From contig JAUCBJ010005896.1 of NCBI GenBank assembly GCA_032718475.1, positions 1-37,193 on the forward strand: a DNA stretch of 37,193 nt, given 5' to 3'. The notes below the pieces were generated by a model that worked only from the letters and a program-made list of their open reading frames with translations, ran no database searches and was not told the DNA's origin. Shown here in pieces: positions 29,786-37,193 of this stretch; position 1 is the stretch's first letter; each line of letters begins with the position of its first letter. This stretch comes from Nemertoderma westbladi. Its lineage: Eukaryota > Xenacoelomorpha > Nemertodermatida > Nemertodermatidae. A program made the position numbers and the translations under genes.

Positions 29786-31503
29786 ACTCCAGTAGTAGAT
29801 AAAGAGGAAGGGTCAGACTAATATCAGGTGAGATCGGAAATATATAATGGATTAAATATTGGCTTTTATGTGGGGAAACTGTAAACATTGTGACAACTAT
29901 CAGCCAAACACCGAAAGGCAAACATTAAACAGTGAGTGACCTATATTTTGGCTAAAATGTTCAAACAACTGTAACCCAATCGACAATTCAACACATGGGT
30001 GTTGAATGTAATATAATTATCTGACGTTATGACGTAACTAATATATTGAGTTTACAGACACTTACACTCTGCCTATGGCTATGGACACTTTATTGACTCA
30101 GCTCAGACAATGGATAAACATAAAGCACACATGAACAAAGTGATATGAGCAATACATGTAAGATAGCACGAGAGTTAATTGACAACGTAGACTTGATAAA
30201 TTATAACACTTAATTAGTCCAAAATGAAACTAGTAAGTACGTAAGCAAAAGCAAGTGAGTAAATAAATTGAATACCCATGAAGGCGACGGTGACAGATGA
30301 TGGCGACAAGCCATCATATCTGCACATCGCCTCCCCGTAGGGAGTTCAAAGTGTTTATATATATAGATAGCAAACAATCGACGACTACCAGGGTCACCCT
30401 GCAAAACACCACAAATACCTTATGTAAGCGAGGGTCCCATAACACTAATTGTGAACCTGTATAAAACCATAAGCGCTCTTAGCATTACACCAGCATAACC
30501 CATGGATTTTGAATTTTAGTAGAGCTATTTATTTATAATAATTTAAGAGACTCGTTCAATGTTCATAGGCAGTGGCAAAATCTACACAATATATTAGTAT
30601 AGCCTTATAATAGTATTCTCTGAACCATGTTGTGGTAGCTTTTACACGTCTTATAAACTTATATATAAATATATATAAAAATAACGTATGTATGTATTAT
30701 GTAATAACTTATATATATTATAACTTATACTCTGTGCAAAAAGCAAAAAGCAGACAATCATAAAATTCCATTTCTTTTCCAACTCATTCTCATCGCTACT
30801 CTCAAAACTACTGGTGGTGATATAATGGGACCACAAATCTGAGAGAACCTGATTTCCAGTTATACAGATCCTTATTTTCTACAGAAAGTCATAGACATAT
30901 TAACTTTACAAAGGCAAACCACGCAATTTAGAAGAGGCTATCAATCATTTTACCAAGAGATTGGTTGTCGCTTTCGGCGTAGCGTTTACACCCGCTCAAT
31001 AGGTAACCACAACAGAAGTTTGTGCGACAAACCAAGAACCAAAGTTCACTTTCAGGTCAAAGAACCATTCCTACAATACTGAGTGTCACTACTTTGGTCG
31101 GAGGTTAGTTTTTACGGCCTGTGTGGCTGTGGAGCGAACTACGAAGTAATGTGAGCCTTAGCGTAGGGGTATCATTAATCAACCTGTCGTTTTGTCGTGT
31201 CCAATATTTAAACGTTAATAACTCGATCAATCCTCGATGAAATTTAACCAAACTTGGTACACATGTAGTCTGGAAAAAGTTTAGAAATTTTCTACGCAGA
31301 ATTTACGTGTTGCCTTCGAAAAGCGAAGATAAAAGAAGTTAATTAATTTTTAGTTGGTGTAGTGGTTGATGACATCTATAGGGCAACAAGAGAAGCCAGA
31401 TCATTAGTCAGCATTCTTATTATTCAATTGTAGGAAAATATTCAAAATTGTTTACTTTGCAAAATGATGACTTGGGTATTTAATGACGAGTCTTTATAAT
31501 TAG
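29786..31503. other. Noncoding DNA
   Basis: AT-rich with TATATA tracts at 30660-30720. No gene, RNA or mobile-element signature was recognised. Confidence 0.5.
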
Positions 31504-31699
31504 CTAAGTTATTTCGCTGAGGCATTGACATGGTCCCAATTTCTTGAGAGTCACTCTACGACGTTCTTTAAGAATCGTGAAGCTTCCCTCCCTGGAACAC
31601 TATCTACCGAATATAACGTAGGTGTAAAGTTCTTGCTTCACAAACACGCTGGTACTTACGGGACGTGGCTGCTTCAGACTCATCGAGATCAGAACCTTG
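31504..31699 (+). other. Left part of an open frame interrupted by the solo LTR
   Basis: The frame is open from 31504 (after TAG at 31501) to the LTR border. If the LTR and one duplication are removed it continues in frame at 32937 and stops near 33054, about 104 codons. Not recognised. It may be an exon or an older element, or chance. Confidence 0.3.
31695..31699. repeat. Left target-site duplication of the solo LTR (CCTTG)
   Basis: Matches CCTTG at 32932-32936 on the other side of the LTR. Confidence 0.9.
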
Positions 31700-32931
31700 T
31701 GTTCGCGCTTTTGAAGACCTTTGGCAGTTTAACCCGCCAAATCTATATGTCTTCTAGGTTATAAATCTACTCCAGCCTATGACAAGTATTGAACACCTAT
31801 AATAATTCTAACATTAGCCAAAGCCAGTCTGTGCGCGACCATTCACCCGCTGGATATACCCGGGAGACTGGATTTGGATGCTTTAATTTGATTGCGGTGC
31901 AGGCCTACCGTACTATTCGATTGATCGTTAATATATAATCTCTGACGAATATTATTCACTTTCGGGAAATATTAGCAGTTCCTTTAGGACGTGGCGCTCT
32001 ATCTATTTAAACAGAGCTATGACTTACACTATACACAACAGTATGTCTTATAGATCACCAAAGTGCATTCTTTAGGAAATGCTTTGTTACTCGGTCAAGC
32101 ACACACAGACTATTGCACACAACTGCACACTGAATTGCCGACATTCACTGATTTTAATCATATATAAAGAGAATAACAACCGACATTTGTAGGGCCTATT
32201 AAGTAGCATTGAACTCACTACAAACCACGATAATGTATGTCGCAAATTGTTATATGTAACCGGTCTCTCTAACCTTAGTGTATCAAGAAGATTGGGTTTT
32301 CGGATCGTTATCAATATTCTTCCCAATAATAATATGTAAACGAACGATACAATTAACAACACAGTAAATAGCAGTAAATAATGCGGCGAAAAGCAGTTTA
32401 CGTCAGGGTGCTTAATCAGATGCCGAGTTGACCAAGTTAACCGAGACCGAGATAACAGTTTGATGATCTTATAATTAAAGACGCTCTAATGTCAGAAAAC
32501 ATTCCCCGGCCGGTGTTCTAGGCGTGGGGGAAACGTCAGTACTGAATCCTGTAATTCTGCTGTACAGCTTTTACACAAAGAGGGAAACTCTGATTGGTCG
32601 AAAAGCAAAAAGCTCCACGTGGACACAGCTGATAGATGTCGTCATTTTGAGCTGAGCAGAACAAAGAACCAAGGCAAGGCTCCGGGCAAGCTACACGTGT
32701 AAAGCTCAGCCGTTAGCTGTCGTCATAGTAACGACACTGTTTCAAGAGGATCTAGGGCGTTGCGTCATAGAATTGCTAATTATGTCCTCTAAAGTACACA
32801 TACAGAAGAAATAGCTTTTATGTCCCCTAAAAACACCGGTACAGCAATGACACGGCCTTTTATGCCTGCTAAACCAACTACAGAGTACTTTACGGGGAAA
32901 ATAACCGGGCAATTCCGCAAAAGCTTTTACA
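31700..32931 (-). mobile_element. Solo LTR of the BEL family (1,232 bp)
   Basis: On the minus strand it starts TGTAAAAGCTTTTGCGG at 32931 and ends GCGCGAACA at 31700. It is alignable over its whole length with the LTRs at 8815-10023 and 10299-11486, more closely with the former. Flanking CCTTG duplications show a full insertion followed by LTR-LTR recombination. A TATATA box lies at 32166-32161 with the same downstream CAGTG tract as the other LTRs. No internal element sequence is present on either side. Confidence 0.93.
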
Positions 32932-32936
32932 CCTTG
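32932..32936. repeat. Right target-site duplication of the solo LTR (CCTTG)
   Basis: Identical to 31695-31699. Confidence 0.9.
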
Positions 32937-33054
32937 AGCTTGAAGTCATACAGCGCCTCGGTCTGTGGTTGCCAGACACCTCATACCCTCAGATCTCCAC
33001 ACAGTCCGGTGTCACCAATTGCCTCATTAGGCTCACAGATAATAAGATTATAAG

Positions 33055-33934
33055 ATAATAAGATTTGTATCTTAATGAACACTAGACCTGCTGATTTCTC
33101 ATGTGCATCGCGAACCTCATAGTGACGCCTTATCACCAAACATCATACTTTACAGTTTAGAGCCTGATCGACTGAGAGATTCGCCACACCCATCCATCAC
33201 AATGCGAAGGAAGAGCATCCAGTGTGGGAGCGTAGGCATACCTGAGGTTCGGTTGAACTGTGAATCCTCTCGATGGGCAGAACTCATAGCCATGAAGATG
33301 TTTTTCCTTCACTGAGCTCTCAATCGCCTTAACCTTCGCGGGGTCTTGAGGAAAAATGAAGTACAATTATTTATACAGTTCCTCGCTCTCTTGTTCTTGA
33401 ATTGCTCGCCCCTCTGCTCGCCCCTCTGCTTGCACTATGTTTAACATTGCCTCATTGGTGTTGGTGGGTGGTATATTCTGACGTATATGAAAGGGTATAA
33501 ATTAATTTAATAATATTACAGTAACATCATTACTACATTGGCATAAGGTACGTTTTAATATTTCTAACATATTGGGCTTCCATTCTTTACTTAAAAAACA
33601 AATTCACTGTCGATACCTACTGTATAGAGGATGTCTGCTATTAATCTCACGTGTAGTACCGTCTGTGCCTTTGGGTTGAAGTGCAAATTAACAGGGGGGT
33701 TGACGGGGAGGAACTATCCCATCTTCTTTGACTGTTTCGCGGTTAAATTTCTTAAATTCCGATTTTTATATTTAATTTATATCTCATAACTAAGTTTCGT
33801 GCTGCGCAAAGCCCCCACGAATGTTATTATCATTATTACATCAAGTTAATCATATATATACTGTTAATCACTTAATACTGTATCTAGTATCGTAGGAGGG
33901 CAAGAATTTCCCCTAATTATTATCGCCCCTATTT
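33055..33934. other. Noncoding DNA
   Basis: Contains a duplicated CTCGCCCCTCTG at 33406-33429 and AT-rich tracts. No gene was recognised. Confidence 0.45.
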
Positions 33935-34055
33935 AAGTTTGTGTCCCTAATTTACTTTTGTGTCTCCTCATTAAATATTTGTGGACCTGATTAATGTTTG
34001 TTTCCCAAATTAATATCAGTATCCCACATTAATGGGCCCCACATTGTTTGTGTCC
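33935..34055 (+). repeat. Degenerate tandem repeat of about 20 bp
   Basis: Five or six units of the type TTTGTGTCCCTAATTTA, with variants GTGTCTCCTCATTAAAT, GTGGACCTGATTAAT, GTTTCCCAAATTAAT and GTATCCCACATTAAT. Confidence 0.65.
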
Positions 34056-34465
34056 TGGCCCCTATTAGCCTAAAACAGTTCATGAGAAGTATTTACCGGT
34101 ATATATTTACATACTGTAAGAGGATTTTAGATTAACTTAGATAATATTTAGATATAAGACTTACTTTCTCTGACTGGGCCGTATAATGTAATATCCATCA
34201 ATTCTTCTTTGTGTCAGAATTTCTTTGGCTTTATCTGCTGTCACACCTGGGTGAAACCATGGCTGGCTATGGATGTCCAGTTCACCGGTTTCCGAAGTTT
34301 GACGTGTCAGAGTTCTAGAAGTCTCCCTATATTTCGATGTAAATTCGAATGAATACGGTATTAACGAAATACTGTGATGAAAACACTCTTCAAGTATTAT
34401 AGTAAATTAAAATTGTACCAATTCTAAAATAACTGCGTCTATAGGACAGGTGTATAAAAGAATAC
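34056..34465. other. Noncoding DNA
   Basis: No recognisable gene or element. Confidence 0.4.
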
Positions 34466-34474
34466 CAGAATAAG
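34466..34474. repeat. Left 9-bp duplication of foldback element 1 (CAGAATAAG)
   Basis: Repeated directly at 35351-35359. Confidence 0.88.
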
Positions 34475-35350
34475 GGATATATCTTTTTACAGAACACAAG
34501 CGAACACAGTAGAACACACCCGAACACACTCCAAAAACTGCCGAACACAATCGAACACAGTCGAAAATAGAAAGAGCACAAAAAAATAACACCGGGTACC
34601 AACTTTTAGATAAAATTAGCCACGCGTTGCTTTTCTATAAGAAAATTCCCGAAATTATTGAATACAATTGTCGCGAAATTAAATATTCCTTTCTTATCAG
34701 ATCAGGCCTAGCCTAAGCCGACAACTAATAATTTAACATAGTAGTATCTGCCTAAGTTAAGTGTGGTTAGCACCGGGACAGAGAACCCTACCGGTACCTG
34801 ACACTCTGTCAGGGTGGGTACCTAACCGGGACCCAGCTCTTTAAATTCCAGTGCAGCAGTAGGCAAGTAGGTACCGGTACCTATGTTGTACCGACGTGTT
34901 GTACCGTACGTCATGTACAGTACGTACGGTAATGGGCCTAACATCAACATCCTAATTCATACCCTCAGCAATCAGTCCCAGACCAAGCTATTCCGCAGTA
35001 CGCAGGCAACCAGTTCTATTACTGTCGCAGTCGCTAACCCGCTATTACTATATATGTGACAGGCACGGTTCCCGGTAGGTTTCCCTCCATAGTTTGTTAT
35101 ACAGTACAGCAGTACACAACAAATAATAGGCCTACCTGATAAGAAAGGAATATTTAATTTCGCGACAATGTTATTCAATAATTTCGGGAATTTTCTAATA
35201 GAAAAGCAACGCGGGGCTAATTTTATCTAAAAGTTGGTACCCGGTGTTATTTTTTGTGCTCTTTCTATTTTCGACTGTGTTCGATTGTGTTCGGCAGTTT
35301 TTGGAGTGTGTTCTTGTGTGTTCGCTTGTGTTCTGTAAAAAGAACTATCC
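34475..35350. mobile_element. Foldback DNA transposon 1, non-autonomous (876 bp)
   Basis: Terminal inverted arms of about 215-228 bp (34475-34702 and 35137-35350) begin GGATA and end TATCC. Near each end are tandem GAACACA-type repeats with a period of roughly 10 bp (CGAACACAGT, AGAACACACC, CGAACACACT and so on). The 9-bp CAGAATAAG duplications flank it. The centre (34703-35136) has no coding capacity but holds short palindromes such as TAGGTACCGGTACCTA (34868-34883) and ACCGTACGT/ACGTACGGT (34903-34911, 34922-34930). Nine-base duplications with long inverted ends fit Mutator-like or Drosophila Foldback-like elements. Confidence 0.88.
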
Positions 35351-35359
35351 CAGAATAAG
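35351..35359. repeat. Right 9-bp duplication of foldback element 1 (CAGAATAAG)
   Basis: Identical to 34466-34474. Confidence 0.88.
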
Positions 35360-35826
35360 AATTTAATCATAGTGAAGTATGACTAATAAGAAGGTTTTAT
35401 TTATTTGTGTGGAATTAATTTTGCACTACCAAATTGAGAAGGGCGGAATATTTCAAACTTTATATCACAGTGCGACATTATTTTGTCCCCTACTCATTTA
35501 CCTACTGTATACACAAGTCGTTTGCGATGTAGATCAAGTATATTAAGCTCTTCATTCTAAATATAATCACATGTCGTTATTCAAATACAAACTTATATCG
35601 TTTTAAATTATTTTCACAAGTACATTAAACTATCACCAATTTTATTAAAATTATAAATAATAATGAATCATTAATTTATTATTATTAATTAGTTAGGATA
35701 CTTTAAATGTTTATTAAATTTAAAGAACAAGAGAATGAATAAACAACGTTAGACACAGGAATACCCGGGACAGGATATTTCAGTTATGGGACAGTGCTTC
35801 TTATAATAATTATTATATATTTAAAT
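35360..35826. other. AT-rich spacer between the two foldback elements
   Basis: No gene or repeat was recognised. Confidence 0.5.
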
Positions 35827-35835
35827 ACGAAATCC
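35827..35835. repeat. Left 9-bp duplication of foldback element 2 (ACGAAATCC)
   Basis: Repeated directly at 36684-36692. Confidence 0.9.
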
Positions 35836-36683
35836 GGATAGTTGGAAATTAAGCACACAATCAAACACAACCAAACACACCCAAACACAATCAAACACAG
35901 TCCAAATGTTAACCAATTTTGTCAAACACAGTCCAAATCGGAAAGCCAAGGTAATTCTACGTCAGTTTGTATAAAAATTATTTTCAAAATGTCCGCACAA
36001 TGCCACTATTATTGCCAATTTGTATCTCAACGCACAGCTGGACTGGTTGCTAGGCACTAGTGAGTGACGTTGGCCTTATATCCCTTGCACACTGTACTGT
36101 ACAGCCTACTCGGTAGGGGTAGGCACTAGGCAGGTAGGCATATTGCAGTATTGCGATCACATACCGGCAGACCGGTGCCGGTGATGTAGTGAGGTACCGT
36201 ACCAATAGTTAGTTCTTTAAATCATTGTATTTTATTCCGCTATTTGTTATGGTACCCGTAATCCTGTAGGCCTAATCTATTCTGTCTGTCTGTAGGGCTA
36301 GCTGGCTAGGCAGCTAGGGCTACTGCAGTACTGCAAATTTCGATTACCGCAAATTACCGGTCAGCCGGTATGTGATAGCAATACTGAAATATGCCTTGCC
36401 TACCTCTACCAGAGGCTGTACTGTACATCAGTGTACAGGGGATATCAGGCCAACGTCACTAGTGCCTAGCAACCAGTCCAGCTGTGCGTTGAGATACAAA
36501 TTGGCAATAATAGTGGCATTGTGCGGACATTTTGAAAATAATTTTTATACAAACTGACGTAGAATTACCTTGGCTTTACGATTTGGACTGTGTTTGACAA
36601 AATTGGTTAACATTTGGACTGTGTTTGACTGTGTTTGGGTGTGTTTGGTTGTGTTTGATTGTGTGCTTAATTTCCAACTATCC
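35836..36683. mobile_element. Foldback DNA transposon 2, non-autonomous (848 bp)
   Basis: It begins GGATAGTTGG and ends CCAACTATCC. The arms extend about 340 bp on each side (35836 to about 36180, and about 36345 to 36683), so nearly the whole element can fold into a hairpin. Near the ends are tandem CAAACACA-type repeats with a period near 10 bp (AATCAAACAC, AACCAAACAC, ACCCAAACAC). The 9-bp ACGAAATCC duplications flank it. Short open frames inside both arms are chance. It shares the terminal GGATA and the repeat architecture with element 1, but not the arm sequence. Confidence 0.9.
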
Positions 36684-36692
36684 ACGAAATCC
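36684..36692. repeat. Right 9-bp duplication of foldback element 2 (ACGAAATCC)
   Basis: Identical to 35827-35835. Confidence 0.9.
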
Positions 36693-37193
36693 TAAATATT
36701 TTTTATTACCAGGAATTACTGTACTTTACATTATGGTGTCGCAAAAATCAACCTTTCCAAATTTTTACATATTTTAATAACAACTCGCTGTTAATACTAA
36801 TAGCTTTGAGTAATGCTACAATTTTGGAATAAAATTCTACAGTTCAATTTATATTTTTAACACTATATCACTCTACCTTTTATTAAAGAATTGAGCAACA
36901 AAAAAGTTCAAATTTAAGAAATAAAATTACGTATTACAAACAAATTTTTTTCAAAATAGTTATTTTTTATTTTTCTCAGAATACTATGCCTTGAGAATAG
37001 TGAAAAAACTTATATTTTTTCCCATTTAATAAATAATTATTAAAAACAATTCATTAGTAAATATTTTCAAAATAATTATTTTATACTGCAAAATTAAAAG
37101 CATAGCTGTTCAATTAATGGAAAGGGATCCAACTACACTACGTTTGTCTATGGCCTATGGGCGGTCTTCTTATAGCCAGCTTGCTGGTTTTTC
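36693..37193. other. AT-rich noncoding DNA to the window end
   Basis: No gene, RNA or repeat was recognised. Confidence 0.5.

Noticed and set aside
33157-33366. Ty3/gypsy RT fragment (PAKVKAIE motif, minus strand)
   Set aside because: Only a few residues resemble the family and the flanking residues do not fit; probably chance.

Overview
The window is animal genomic DNA, AT-rich and crowded with transposons. BEL/Pao LTR retrotransposons are known only from metazoans, and the one host-like gene is a type II membrane protein with a fibrinogen-related domain, a gene type abundant in echinoderms, hemichordates, lancelets and molluscs. A marine invertebrate is therefore likely. The phylum cannot be fixed from the sequence.

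Positions 1-23034 hold two related BEL/Pao elements in head-to-head (divergent) orientation, 275 bp apart. Copy A lies on the minus strand (1-10023, its 3' part beyond the left edge). Its gag-protease-RT-RNase H region reads in one uninterrupted frame of 2,254 codons from the ATG at 6762 to the window edge, with every catalytic motif I looked for present. Copy B lies on the plus strand (10299-23029). It is complete from LTR to LTR, with a 5-bp target-site duplication (ACCAA), but it is internally deleted. One deletion removed RT and RNase H, a second removed the integrase zinc finger and core, and several frameshifts break the rest. Its two LTRs still differ by only about 1 percent, so it inserted recently and was probably mobilised in trans. 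Between its pol remnant and its 3' LTR it carries about 1.5 kb of decayed coding sequence of unknown function (20241-21777). Both copies have a leader of about 2 kb full of ACCGGT palindromes, and a strong hairpin close behind the 5' LTR where a tRNA primer-binding site would be expected. Together the two LTRs and leaders form an interrupted palindrome of more than 6 kb.

Positions 23035-31694 are mostly noncoding host DNA. They contain the single-exon FReD membrane protein gene (25299-26570), a 142-bp foldback MITE, a 117-bp perfect-stem inverted repeat, an array of a GTCAAAGGTTAC motif and a tRNA-derived SINE on the minus strand.

Positions 31695-37193 hold a solo LTR of the same BEL family (minus strand, TSD CCTTG) and two non-autonomous foldback DNA transposons (34475-35350 and 35836-36683). 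These two share GGATA...TATCC ends, tandem ACACA-type subterminal repeats and 9-bp target-site duplications, and probably belong to one Mutator- or Foldback-like family.
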